Below, one piece after another: positions 26,336 to 35,070 of a stretch of 64,000 bases of DNA (positions are counted from its first letter, which is position 1; each line of letters begins with the position of its first letter). This stretch comes from Clostridium sp. chh4-2 (GTDB lineage: Bacteria; Bacillota; Clostridia; Lachnospirales; Lachnospiraceae). The stretch lies in contig NZ_PKUU01000004.1 in the NCBI RefSeq assembly GCF_002899675.1, positions 186,001 through 250,000 on the forward strand, read 5' to 3'. The translations under genes were made by a program, and so were the position numbers. The notes beneath the pieces are model-generated. The model did not search any database. It had not been told where the DNA came from and worked only from the letters and a program-made list of their open reading frames with translations.

Positions 26336-29218
26336 TCATGATAGATTCTGACGTGGAGTCTCATCATCCGCTTTATGCCCCATTGCCATTTTTTTCTCCC
26401 GGATTCTTCTGCGGAGTTTTCCTTCCACCTGCATGGAACTGCCTCCTGCTTTCCGGTTTTCTTCCTCAAACATCTGTGCCAGTCGGTGCATGAGTCTCGT
26501 TGCCGCAAGGAAAACAGACGGCTCATGGAACGAGTCCAAATGATCTAACAGAAACTGCGCATAGATATTTCCCTGGGCTGCTGATGCTTCTAAGTACGGG
26601 ATGGCTTTCTCCTTATCCCGCGGTACTTCATGTCCGCACAGGTACAGCTTTCCAAGGGCATATTGGGCATACGGATTTCCCTGTGAGGCAGACCGCTCCA
26701 GCCACTGGACGGCCTCTTTTACATCCGCTTCCACATCCTCTCCCAGCAGGTAGAGCCGTCCCAGACGGTATTCGGCAAACGCATTGTTCTGGGCCGCGGA
26801 TTTGTTCAGGTAGGTAATCGCTGTCCTGACATCCTTTTCCACGTCTTCTCCGTCCAGATATAATTTCCCCAGAGAATACTGTGCGTACTGGTTATTTGCA
26901 GCAGCGGATTGCTTCAGCCATCTTATTGCAGCTTCCACATCTTTTTCTGTCTCTTCTCCCTGAAGGAACTGTTTGCCCAACTGGTAAGCTGCATAGTCAT
27001 GGCCTTGTTTAGCTGCTCTCGTAAACAGCTCCATAGCTTTGGTAACATCTTTGGCAACGGCCTCGCCTGCCAGATAAATGGTTGCGAGAGCATATTGGGC
27101 TGACGCATGTTCTGCTTCTGCCGCTTTCTCAAGCCAGGCAACCGCCTGTTTCTGATCTCCGGTTCCATGTTCCAGCCAGAGCTTTCCCAATGCATACTGG
27201 GCATTCGCATTTCCGAGCTGCGCGGCCCGTTCCCAGTATGCTTCCGCTGCTCTGTCATCCTTTCCCGTACCGGTTCCTGTATGCAGCATCTGCCCCAGGC
27301 GGTACTGCAGCTTGTCATCATGGCTCTGCGCTTCCAGTCTGCAGAAACCGGAAAATGCCTGTTCAAAGCAACGTTCCGAATGTTCCGCGTTGGCAGTAAC
27401 TCCAATTCCGTCCCGGTACATCTTTGCCATTTCATAACTGGCATAGGGATTTCCCTGCTCTGCGGACCTCTGGTACAAGTTAAATGCCTGACTGTAGTTC
27501 TGTGTAACTCCCTGCCCTCGGTAATAAAGACCGCCAAGCGAATACTGGGCGTATTTGTGATTGGACGACACTGCACGGGAAAACCACGTTGCTGCACTTT
27601 CATAATCTCTCCCTGTTTTCCCTTCCCCACCTTCTTCATCCGGCACTACAGGCAGCTCATTTCCCAATCCAGCCGCATACATTTTTCCAATCCGGTACTG
27701 CAGATAGGGACGCTGCCTTTCCTCGGCACATTGCTCCGCCGCAACAAATGCGGTCAGCGCTTTCCTATACCATTCCTGTGCTTTCGCAGGATCTGCTTCC
27801 CTTCCCAGACCGTCTGCATACAGGCGTCCCAGATCAAACATGGCAAGTGCATTTCCTGCTTCTGCCTCCTCCGAAAACAGACGGAAGGCTTCCTCAAAAT
27901 CCGGCTCCTTCTCATCGCTGCCATAGAGACATTGACGGGCTGCTTTATAGGTATCACTCCACTCTGCATGGAAAGCGGCATCATCTGGAGGTTCATTGTC
28001 TTCCGGTTCATCTGCCGAATCTCTTTTTTCTGATTCTTCTGTCTCTATATGATTTACCCATGTACTGCTGTCTTCCTCGGATGATTCTTCCAACAAAAAA
28101 TGGTGACTCCCGATCTGCATTGCCTCGGTAATCACCATATTTTTAATCCGTTTCAGTTCTTTTTGCTGGGAGAGTGGAGCCAGCGGGATTGGCTGATTGG
28201 AATAGGTCTGCCAGATTTTCTCCCGGGCAGTTCCCCATGACTGATACAGTTCCTTGATACGTGGCTCCTGTTCCAACTCATCCACGATTCGGTCCACCAT
28301 CTGTTTCAAGTCTGCTTTCAGATACCCGTACACCTTTTTTCCATTTGTTCTCTGTAACCGCTTGGCCAATAGCTGTATCTGTTTTTCTATTTTCTGATTC
28401 TGGCAGGTTCCTGACTGGATTTCCTGAATCAGTCGTTTCATGGTCTGTTCTGCTTCTGCCTTGAGTCCTTCGCGGGCTGCATTCTGCTCTTCATAGAGAT
28501 TGGCAAAGTCCTGACGGAATATATCGTGAGCCAGCTCGGAGCGCATCGCTTCAATCGCAGGCTCGGTCAGGAATCCGTCATGGTCTTTTGCGGAATACAC
28601 CATCACATGGACGTGCGGGTGGTAGCTCTCATTGTGGAATGCGGCGTACCATCTCAGGTTCTCGCTGTCTATTTTCATCTGCTTACAGAACATCGCCCGC
28701 TTCGACCGCAGCAGCTCCATCCATTGCTTTCCGGAATCATAACCCAGCCGCGCCGCGTCCTCTCTTTTTAAACTGACCACATGCGTCCACACCGGCCCCT
28801 TATGTTCTTTCACCTCCTCCTGCACTCTGGCAATCACCACCGGCTTGCCTGCATCCGTAAACAGTCCATGCTCCCCGATCCGCTCCACATGGGGACGGTT
28901 GGCCAGATAGTCCACATAGTTTTCCCGCTTCGACAACAGATCCAGATTCCATTCCAGGGCCGTGGAAATCAATTCTGAGGCGTTTCGTCTGGTCGGATGA
29001 AGCCGATAATCTTCATATTCCAGCATTTCCTTTGCCTTCGGCAGATCACGAAGCAGCTGTGCAATCAGTTTCTTCTGCGCCGCAGTTGCGGGCAGGTGAC
29101 CCTTGCTCTCATCAATCTTTTCAACACCCTCTCTGGTTCCAATGTACTTGACATAGTTTGCAAGCTGCTCCGGCGGGGCATCCCGCAGATAGTGGCTGGT
29201 AAAAATAATGTTAGGCAT
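26336..29218 (-). CDS. MobP-type relaxase fused to Sel1 repeats
   Basis: 960 aa. N-terminal relaxase domain, about 1-290, with the three-His metal motif HPHVHVMVYS and candidate nucleophile Tyr residues near the N-terminus (HYLRDAP, YVKYIGT). It would nick oriT and lead the strand into the recipient. A coiled linker (about 290-420) is followed by 11 clear Sel1/TPR-like repeats of about 36 residues (for example YAQYSLGKLYLDG, YAQYALGKLYLCG) at about 430-930. Sel1 arrays bind proteins, so the tail may dock coupling protein or host factors. Start has GGAGG. Confidence 0.9.
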   Translation of the reverse strand: MPNIIFTSHYLRDAPPEQLANYVKYIGTREGVEKIDESKGHLPATAAQKKLIAQLLRDLPKAKEMLEYEDYRLHPTRRNASELISTALEWNLDLLSKRENYVDYLANRPHVERIGEHGLFTDAGKPVVIARVQEEVKEHKGPVWTHVVSLKREDAARLGYDSGKQWMELLRSKRAMFCKQMKIDSENLRWYAAFHNESYHPHVHVMVYSAKDHDGFLTEPAIEAMRSELAHDIFRQDFANLYEEQNAAREGLKAEAEQTMKRLIQEIQSGTCQNQKIEKQIQLLAKRLQRTNGKKVYGYLKADLKQMVDRIVDELEQEPRIKELYQSWGTAREKIWQTYSNQPIPLAPLSQQKELKRIKNMVITEAMQIGSHHFLLEESSEEDSSTWVNHIETEESEKRDSADEPEDNEPPDDAAFHAEWSDTYKAARQCLYGSDEKEPDFEEAFRLFSEEAEAGNALAMFDLGRLYADGLGREADPAKAQEWYRKALTAFVAAEQCAEERQRPYLQYRIGKMYAAGLGNELPVVPDEEGGEGKTGRDYESAATWFSRAVSSNHKYAQYSLGGLYYRGQGVTQNYSQAFNLYQRSAEQGNPYASYEMAKMYRDGIGVTANAEHSERCFEQAFSGFCRLEAQSHDDKLQYRLGQMLHTGTGTGKDDRAAEAYWERAAQLGNANAQYALGKLWLEHGTGDQKQAVAWLEKAAEAEHASAQYALATIYLAGEAVAKDVTKAMELFTRAAKQGHDYAAYQLGKQFLQGEETEKDVEAAIRWLKQSAAANNQYAQYSLGKLYLDGEDVEKDVRTAITYLNKSAAQNNAFAEYRLGRLYLLGEDVEADVKEAVQWLERSASQGNPYAQYALGKLYLCGHEVPRDKEKAIPYLEASAAQGNIYAQFLLDHLDSFHEPSVFLAATRLMHRLAQMFEEENRKAGGSSMQVEGKLRRRIREKKMAMGHKADDETPRQNLS

Positions 29219-29233
29219 GGAGCCTTTCCTCCA

Positions 29234-29920
29234 TTATATTTCGTCTCTGGGCGGACAATAAAAAATCAATAACTGAAATCCACGCTCTGTATTGGTTTCA
29301 TATTCTTTTTCATAATAATCACTATCCACATAAAAATCATCAAAGGTAAATGCTTTCACATTCTTTTCCAGCAGCCGGATCTTCCTGGTTTTAAAGTTCA
29401 CAACTCCGAGCTGGAGGTACCTATCATCGTAGCACTGATTTAACATTTCATTCAGACACTCTGTGCAGAGAAACTTCGAGACTTTTTCCAGTTCCAATCC
29501 CTTTTCATTTCTCATATGGGCTTCCCCGGAGTAGTATCCTCTACTGCTGTCCTCACTTCCCCATACAGTCATTCCATCTTCACCTGTACTCAAATAACTG
29601 GTACTGGAACCGCGTCTCGGTTTTATTCTATTACCATAGTCATCATATTCATTGAGCATGAGGTGGGCCACTTCAAACGTATTTACGTCAATAATCCCAA
29701 CATTGTCTTCTCCCCAATAGGCAGGCAGCAGGGTACCCTTCCCAGCTCCACAGAGCTGACACTCTGATTCCGGTGTATCAGACACATACACAATCTTAAC
29801 TGGATTTATCCCATTCTTTTTCTTTCTGATAGTTTCCTGCTCTTCCTGTTTCCCGCAGCCCGCCACGCATAGGAGCAGGACAAGGATTGCGACAGCTTCC
29901 ATGATTCTCCGGCTCTTCAT
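29234..29920 (-). CDS. Lipoprotein with two CxxC motifs, unknown function
   Basis: 228 aa with GGAGGG before the ATG. Signal with lipobox LLCVAGC. The mature part has CQLCGAGKG (about residue 55) and FLCTECLNEMLNQC (about 150), which could bind metal as a zinc-ribbon-like pair, and aromatic/acidic C-terminal segments. No family recognised. Directly upstream of the relaxase in the same operon, so possibly a surface factor of mating; it could be passenger cargo. Confidence 0.7.
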   Translation of the reverse strand: MKSRRIMEAVAILVLLLCVAGCGKQEEQETIRKKKNGINPVKIVYVSDTPESECQLCGAGKGTLLPAYWGEDNVGIIDVNTFEVAHLMLNEYDDYGNRIKPRRGSSTSYLSTGEDGMTVWGSEDSSRGYYSGEAHMRNEKGLELEKVSKFLCTECLNEMLNQCYDDRYLQLGVVNFKTRKIRLLEKNVKAFTFDDFYVDSDYYEKEYETNTERGFQLLIFYCPPRDEI

Positions 29921-29981
29921 CTCTCTCCCTCCATGATTTCGAATGCCGAAAGCATGAGTTCACTTTCGGCATTCCGTTCTC

Positions 29982-30269
29982 TTACATGACCCCAAGTGTT
30001 TTCAGCAGCTTGACGCAGTCCTTGGCTCCCTGCATGTACAGATGGCGGCAGTCATGATCCGCAATCAATTCTTTTTTCTCCAGATAATCCGTCAGAAGAA
30101 TTCGCTCCTCCTCCGGAAGCTGATCCAGCACATGTTTTACTTTGGCGCTGAGTTCGACCACCGTATTGAACAGTTCCTGTTCTGACTCATCAGATGTTTC
30201 TCTTCGCTCCTGCAGAGCCAGTTCTGTCAGCTCCCGAATGGCATCTTCCATGATTTCTTCTCTTCCCAT
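29982..30269 (-). CDS. DUF6809-like small helical protein, copy A
   Basis: 95 aa from an ATG behind AAGGAG; 19 upstream in-frame codons lack a ribosome site. Helical, acidic, ending DCRHLYMQGAKDCVKLLKTLGVM. The C-terminal pattern matches copy B at 33145-33411 (DVCEALYLAGLKDGLRLLKLLII). Family assigned from memory. Function unknown; typical companion of Clostridia conjugative elements. Confidence 0.65.
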   Translation of the reverse strand: MGREEIMEDAIRELTELALQERRETSDESEQELFNTVVELSAKVKHVLDQLPEEERILLTDYLEKKELIADHDCRHLYMQGAKDCVKLLKTLGVM

Positions 30270-30358
30270 GTCATACTCCTTTTTTGACACACCATAAATA
30301 AAATAAGGGCGATTGTCCATACGCAAGATTCATAAATCGTTTTGACTATTTTTATATT

Positions 30359-30769
30359 CTATACTTCACGTTTTTGATATTTGTATGCGTCTTCAAATTC
30401 AACCGCCCCATTGATTCTCTTCACCTCATCCACGCATTTCAGATGCAGCTTTTTCAGGGCGTCCTCATCTACCTCATGGGAATAGGCAATCACATGAGCC
30501 AGTTTGGAAATCTCCACTGCCAATTTAAAATCCATACGGGCCAGACGGTTTTCACTGTCATGGACGGTACTGGTGAGCACGGAGGATAAGGATTGGAGCA
30601 GATAGTTTTCTGCCTTTCTGGAATTCAAAAATCCAATATAAAATTTAACCGCTTCTGCCACAAACTCATTCCGGGAACGAGCTCCTACATAGCCCGCCAT
30701 CTCATCTGCCCGCTCTACCAGCTCTTTCTCCATATAAACGCCTATCCGCTGTTTCTTTTCCCTGCCCAC
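30359..30769 (-). CDS. Ribbon-helix-helix relaxosome accessory protein
   Basis: 136 aa from a GTG with AAGGAGG nine bases upstream. N-terminal ribbon-helix-helix: KKQRIGVYMEKELVERADEMAGYVGARSRNEFVAEAVKFYIGFL, then a helical oligomerisation tail. RHH proteins bind repeats near oriT and help the relaxase. The short direct repeats and GNRA-capped hairpin just upstream (30890-31000) are its likely target. Confidence 0.78.
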   Translation of the reverse strand: MGREKKQRIGVYMEKELVERADEMAGYVGARSRNEFVAEAVKFYIGFLNSRKAENYLLQSLSSVLTSTVHDSENRLARMDFKLAVEISKLAHVIAYSHEVDEDALKKLHLKCVDEVKRINGAVEFEDAYKYQKREV

Positions 30770-30889
30770 CAACGCCTCCCCTCCTTCGGTATTCATTAAA
30801 AAAGCCCGCAATCGGCGTTTTCCCTGCATCGTTTGGCTCTTCCAGCATCACTTTCTTCTCTCGCTGCCAATAAAGTATTCAAACCAGAA

Positions 30890-31000
30890 TCCCCGGACGG
30901 CTTTGCCGGCCGGTGTTTTCCGGGGGTGTGCTGCGAAAGCAGCATAACCCCTTTAACCTGCACCACTTTCGACCCAACTTTCGGCCCAACTTTCATTCCA
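30890..31000. other. Probable origin of transfer (oriT)
   Basis: Non-coding 317-bp gap beside the RHH gene. It has a hairpin TGCTGC-GAAA-GCAGCA (30929-30944) within an outer GGGT/ACCC pair (imperfect, 30922-30951), followed by ATAACCCC. That is the inverted-repeat-then-nic layout seen at known oriTs. An outer CCCCGGA/TTCCGGGG repeat lies just left, and three direct repeats of CMAACTTTC-type (30963, 30974, 30986) lie just right. The remaining 31001-31146 shows no gene. Confidence 0.55.
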
Positions 31001-31146
31001 AATTCCCATGGTTTTCCCGTTATTTTAAGCCTCGCTCACAAAGGCCCGACAAGGCCGGAAAGCCCGTTTATGGTACATGGATGCCACCTCTCTTCTTCAA
31101 GCGGCACAAAGGGCCAACGAACGCTTCACGCGGGCTGATTCTCTTT

Positions 31147-31818
31147 TTACATCCCCTGGGTCATATCATACCCTGGGTCTATTTCACTGGATTCCTCATT
31201 CTGAGCAGGGACCAGTTCTTCCAATTTCTTTGCAAAAAACTCCATCCTTTCCTCAAGTTTAAGGTTTACCCGGCGATAAGCGGCTTTTGCTGCCTTCACC
31301 ATACAATTCATCGGCAGGGTGGACGTGTTTCCGTCAAACTCTGCCGTTATCGTGTTATGATCGAAATCCAGAGAATAAATGCCTTTGATCCGTTCGCCAT
31401 CGACAGCGCAGCGCTCCTCAAATTCCTCTTTGGTAATCGGCTCCGTCTCTTTGTATGCCGCTTCCAGAAATTCCTGGCCACTCATTTTTTTCGCCTGCGA
31501 ATAATGAAGCGCACAGGCATGGGCTACTTCAAGAGGAGTCCCATACCCTTCCCCAATCCTGCAGCTGGTCACCCCATTCTTCTTTGCCTCAATGAAAACA
31601 AAGCGGCGGCTGGCGGCTTCTTCTGCCTTCCGCATGGCTTCTTCCTGGGCAACGATTTCCTTGATACGCTCCCTCTCCTCAGCCGGGACACATTTTTCAT
31701 ACAGATTCTGCAGGATCTCTGTCACTACCTTATCCAGGTTAGAATCATCTACCAGGTGGTCAGCCAACGCCTGGTATTGATGCTCCTCCAGCCATACGGT
31801 AATCTCCAAATAATTCAT
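31147..31818 (-). CDS. DUF6103-related element protein with long C-terminal extension
   Basis: 223 aa behind GGGAGGAGAC. The first about 60 residues (ITVWLEEHQYQALADHL, LYEKCVPAEERERIKE) parallel the DUF6103-like neighbour at 31845-32114 and look like a small ribbon-helix-helix-type unit. The rest (YGTPLEVAHACALHYSQAK, YSLDFDHNTITAEF) is of unknown fold. Probably an element-encoded DNA-binding or regulatory protein. Confidence 0.6.
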   Translation of the reverse strand: MNYLEITVWLEEHQYQALADHLVDDSNLDKVVTEILQNLYEKCVPAEERERIKEIVAQEEAMRKAEEAASRRFVFIEAKKNGVTSCRIGEGYGTPLEVAHACALHYSQAKKMSGQEFLEAAYKETEPITKEEFEERCAVDGERIKGIYSLDFDHNTITAEFDGNTSTLPMNCMVKAAKAAYRRVNLKLEERMEFFAKKLEELVPAQNEESSEIDPGYDMTQGM

Positions 31819-31844
31819 TTCTCCTGTCTCCTCCCTTATAGTCT

Positions 31845-32114
31845 CTAACGATTCTCTCCGGAAACCTCCAGCGAATGATTCACCGTTTTGGCTTCCGGCC
31901 TCGGTCTCTTCGGACGGGCTTCCTTCTCCCTCGCCTCCCTGGCAATCTTATCATCCAGGTATTCACGGGTATTCTGCGGCACATATTTCTCGTAAAGCTT
32001 CTGGAGATAATCATTCATCTCCACCTGCAGATCCGCTTCCTTCTTCCCCATGTGATAGGTCAGTGCGTCCAGACGCTCCGTATTAAACACCATTGTTAAG
32101 GTTGTATCTCTCAT
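31845..32114 (-). CDS. DUF6103-like small protein
   Basis: 89 aa behind GAAGGAGGG. N-terminal beta strand TTLTMVFNTERLDAL, helix, then LYEKYVPQNTREYLDDKI, which I associate with DUF6103 of Clostridia conjugative elements. Basic Pro/Arg-rich tail. RHH-like fold and DNA binding are suspected from the strand-helix-helix layout. Confidence 0.65.
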   Translation of the reverse strand: MRDTTLTMVFNTERLDALTYHMGKKEADLQVEMNDYLQKLYEKYVPQNTREYLDDKIAREAREKEARPKRPRPEAKTVNHSLEVSGENR

Positions 32115-32130
32115 GGAATCCCTCCTTCAT

Positions 32131-33069
32131 TTATGTCTCTGTCATCGCAAGGTCATTCTGGTCGTCTTCCTCATTGACCCATGCCTCGTACTCATCCACG
32201 CTGCAATAACCGCCAAGCATTGCCGCGAATGCCTCGATTCTACTGCCTCTCACCCCGGTCAGCTCCACCTGCAGGCCATAAAATCCATCGTACACGCGCA
32301 CCACCTGCGCCCCCAATACATCAGCCCAGGCTTCCTTTCCCTCCGCTGTGAGGGTGTTGGAATCCAGCTCCGCAATCGTATGAGGCACCGCATCCATATC
32401 TTCATATAGCAGATGCACATTTTCCCAATGAGTTGTAAGCAGATCCGACAGGCGGGTCTGATGATTCTTAGCCAGCCGTTTTTCCTCCGCTTCATTTTCC
32501 TCCGTCTCCTCCCGGCAGTTCGCACAAAAGTCCAGATGATAGCAGACATCAAAGCGGTCATCCTCTATCTGAACTTCCGCAACCTCCGGACGTTCCGAGA
32601 GCATACAATCCAGCAGTTCCTGCAGGAATGGCCGGTCTTTCACATGCAGGCCGTTCTTTTCCTCCAGCTCCATAAAACTCAAACTCCAGTTTCCTTCCCT
32701 TGTCTGACTGATTCCATCTCTGACAATAAATTCCACGGCGGCAGCCAGTTCCTGATTCATTTTTGCGAGCGACGGATAGCGCAAAGCTGTGGCTTCCGGT
32801 ACATAAGAGGCATATCTTGCGTAACCATAGCCCTCGCTCTCCACCAATAGTCCGTCCGGTCTGCCTTCCCCGGTGACCAGCATACAATGATAGATTCCCT
32901 TGTCATCCTGCTTCATCAGTTCTCTATTGTTTTTAATGAAATCCTGTTCGCCCATTGGATGGTGGAGCATCTGTCGGAACTCTTCTTCTGGCAGCTCCAC
33001 TGTTTTCTCTATCACAAAATCCCGAAACCGAAAGTCCGGTTTGTGCTCAAAGATTGCCTGCATCTTCAT
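32131..33069 (-). CDS. DUF6329-like element protein
   Basis: 312 aa behind AAAGGAG. Opens MKMQAIFEHKPDFRFRDFVI and contains YGYARYASYVPEA, YHLDFCANC and a late MLGGYCSVDEYEAWVN. The order matches DUF6329 as I recall it. The C-A-N-C pair may bind metal. No catalytic motif is recognised. Transfer-operon gene between the two groups of small DUF genes. Confidence 0.65.
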   Translation of the reverse strand: MKMQAIFEHKPDFRFRDFVIEKTVELPEEEFRQMLHHPMGEQDFIKNNRELMKQDDKGIYHCMLVTGEGRPDGLLVESEGYGYARYASYVPEATALRYPSLAKMNQELAAAVEFIVRDGISQTREGNWSLSFMELEEKNGLHVKDRPFLQELLDCMLSERPEVAEVQIEDDRFDVCYHLDFCANCREETEENEAEEKRLAKNHQTRLSDLLTTHWENVHLLYEDMDAVPHTIAELDSNTLTAEGKEAWADVLGAQVVRVYDGFYGLQVELTGVRGSRIEAFAAMLGGYCSVDEYEAWVNEEDDQNDLAMTET

Positions 33070-33144
33070 CCACTCCTTTCTTCACTTTATGGGAACAGAA
33101 ACAGCCGCTGCTCTTATCACAGCGAACTGCCTCCGAATTCTGTT

Positions 33145-33411
33145 TTAAATTATGAGCAGCTTAAGCAGCCGCAGGCCGTCTTTCAGACCGGCCAGATACA
33201 GGGCTTCACACACATCATTCGTCAGGAGCAGGTCATCTGCCATCCGTGCATCCAGCCATTCCCGATCTCCCTCCGCGAGGGTAAACATGATACGATTCAG
33301 CGTCTCCATCTGCTCTTTTTGCTCGGCTCTGGACAGAAGTTGATGTTCGTCGCGCACCTGCTTCACCCGTTTGTTTAAAAATTCCTTTGCCTGTTCTGTG
33401 AATTCATCCAT
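33145..33411 (-). CDS. DUF6809-like small helical protein, copy B
   Basis: 88 aa from an ATG behind AAAAGGAGG. Helical and acidic, with C-terminal LTNDVCEALYLAGLKDGLRLLKLLII that lines up with copy A at 29982-30269. Function unknown. Confidence 0.65.
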   Translation of the reverse strand: MDEFTEQAKEFLNKRVKQVRDEHQLLSRAEQKEQMETLNRIMFTLAEGDREWLDARMADDLLLTNDVCEALYLAGLKDGLRLLKLLII

Positions 33412-33487
33412 GAACTTCACCTCCTTTTGCAACAGAACATACTACACCGTCTGGTACAAGTCGATACCACAATCTACCAAAAAACGG

Positions 33488-34498
33488 CTAGTGCGGTAAT
33501 CTTCCAAACGAATAAAAATGACTGCGCCAATAGGCCGAGTCTATGTTCGCATAGCCGATGGGATCTCCACAATGCAACATTTGGTTGTTGCCAACATACA
33601 GGCCCACGTGGCTCACCGGCGTAGAGGACGCATACGTCTTCGTAAAGAAAATCAGGTCACCTGGCTTTGCCTCATCCTTCGGGATTACGGCACACTGTGA
33701 AAAAATCCCCTGGGCGGATACCCTTGGCATATGGTAAACACCGGACTGGGTAAAAATCCAGCAGATGTATCCGCTGCAGTCAAAGGAGGTTGCCGGCGAA
33801 GAGCCTCCCCACCGGTACGGATAGCCAATGTACTTGGTTGCCTCCGAAAGCAGCGCCTGATAGCTTCCGTCTCCCATGGCGGCCCCGGCTGTCATTCCAC
33901 CGGGCATGGCAAGTCCATACTCTGCAACACCATAGATTCTTTGGGCGTTGGCCCGTTGCTCCGTGCTGATGGTCTGGCCAAGCTGGCTCTGGATCTTTCC
34001 ATACACGGTCTCCATATCGGTAATCGGAATGGCCGCCATATAGGTATTTCCATCTCCGTCCGTTCGCTCCTCATACTCCACAAAACAATCTACAAAATCT
34101 TCCTGCGCTCGTTTGGAAGGTTGTGTCTCCCCAAAAAACATGGAATAAAAAATGGATTTTATCCGTTCTCCATCGATTTCCCCATCTTCGATATGGTCGA
34201 TTCCTCCCATAATGCTTTCCAACGCCGAAAAACTCTGGCGGATCTCCTCCAGATAGACACGGTATTCATCCGGTGTCTGCGCGGATATTGCACCTCCGTG
34301 GAATGCGGAATCAATCGCAGATATGTTGTGGGTGCTGGTTCCATCCAGCAAACTCAATACCATCACAATGACTAAAATAAATGGCAATAGCACTGCCGCA
34401 ATCACGGAGGCAACGGCTGTCCTGGCCCGGTGATCGGTTGCTGCAAGTGCCGCTGCTTTTACGGCAAGGATGACTGCAGGGGCTGCCACATCTCTCAT
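33488..34498 (-). CDS. Membrane-anchored NlpC/P60 peptidoglycan hydrolase of the transfer system
   Basis: 336 aa. N-terminal membrane segment (SVIAAVLLPFILVIVMVLSLL), a linker region, then a C-terminal NlpC/P60 domain (about 220-336) with catalytic Cys in SFDCSGYICW, His in TPVSHVGLYVG and a third polar His in MLHCGD. It cuts stem-peptide bonds so the mating channel can cross the wall, like VirB1/CwlT-type proteins. RBS GAGAGGAG. First gene of a minus-strand segment, divergent from the XRE at 34700. Confidence 0.88.
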   Translation of the reverse strand: MRDVAAPAVILAVKAAALAATDHRARTAVASVIAAVLLPFILVIVMVLSLLDGTSTHNISAIDSAFHGGAISAQTPDEYRVYLEEIRQSFSALESIMGGIDHIEDGEIDGERIKSIFYSMFFGETQPSKRAQEDFVDCFVEYEERTDGDGNTYMAAIPITDMETVYGKIQSQLGQTISTEQRANAQRIYGVAEYGLAMPGGMTAGAAMGDGSYQALLSEATKYIGYPYRWGGSSPATSFDCSGYICWIFTQSGVYHMPRVSAQGIFSQCAVIPKDEAKPGDLIFFTKTYASSTPVSHVGLYVGNNQMLHCGDPIGYANIDSAYWRSHFYSFGRLPH

Positions 34499-34609
34499 CT
34501 CCTCTCTTCACAAGACCCTTATGGCCTAGTTCTCTTTCAATTGGATATTGGAAATGCAGCCTGCTCTTTTCATAGGGATATGCAATCTCTGTTTTTAATT
34601 ATACACTAT

Positions 34610-34630
34610 ATCGGTCATTATTCAACCGAT
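34610..34630. promoter_or_regulatory. Inverted repeat in the divergent NlpC/XRE promoter region
   Basis: ATCGGT (34610-34615), 9-nt spacer, ACCGAT (34625-34630), a perfect 6-bp inverted repeat about 70 bp before the XRE start: candidate operator. Confidence 0.45.
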
Positions 34631-34699
34631 TAACACGCTGTATGCGTCGGATAAATTGGGTTAAACTGATGATATCGTACACAGAATGGGGGGAACACA

Positions 34700-35038
34700 T
34701 TGACAGAAATCAATGCCAACGAAATTGGCACACGCATCCGGACACAGCGGGAAGCATTGGGCTATAGCCGGGAAAAGTTAGCGGAATTAGCTGACATTTC
34801 CAATTCCTTTCTCGCAGAAATTGAACGCGGGGAAAGAGGCTTTTCCGTTGCCTATCTTGTCAGATTATCAAACGTGCTTTGTATGTCCGCCGACTACATT
34901 CTGCTTGGAAAAGAGCAGGCTGGTGATTTAAGTTTTGTTACAAACATGCTCTCCGGTCTGGATAAGAAATACTATCCACAGCTGGAAGAGCTGCTAGGGG
35001 CTTATCTAAAAACAATAACGGTTGCAGAAAAAGACTGA
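34700..35038 (+). CDS. XRE-family regulator within the element
   Basis: 112 aa from TTG behind GGGGGGAA. HTH: IGTRIRTQREALGYSREKLAELADISNSFLAEIERGERGFSVAYLVRLSNVL. It is an island of plus-strand transcription inside the minus-strand transfer region and probably represses the flanking promoters through the inverted repeat at 34610. Confidence 0.87.
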   Translation: MTEINANEIGTRIRTQREALGYSREKLAELADISNSFLAEIERGERGFSVAYLVRLSNVLCMSADYILLGKEQAGDLSFVTNMLSGLDKKYYPQLEELLGAYLKTITVAEKD

Positions 35039-35063
35039 AAGCTGTGCGGATGTACACAGCTTT
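35038..35063. terminator. Convergent terminator between XRE and cyclotransferase genes
   Basis: AAAGCTGTG (35038-35046) pairs with CACAGCTTT (35055-35063), T-rich after it. Confidence 0.7.
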
Positions 35064-35070
35064 TGTGTCT

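Noticed and set aside
27107..28033. 308-codon plus-strand frame
   Set aside because: Antisense shadow of the Sel1 repeats; its length follows from repeat codon bias.
30796..30996. 66-codon minus-strand frame over the oriT candidate
   Set aside because: Consists of translated direct repeats and hairpin; RHH start is better at the GTG 30769.
30913..31848. 311-codon plus-strand frame running through the oriT candidate
   Set aside because: No ribosome site, antisense to the DUF6103-related gene, implausible composition.
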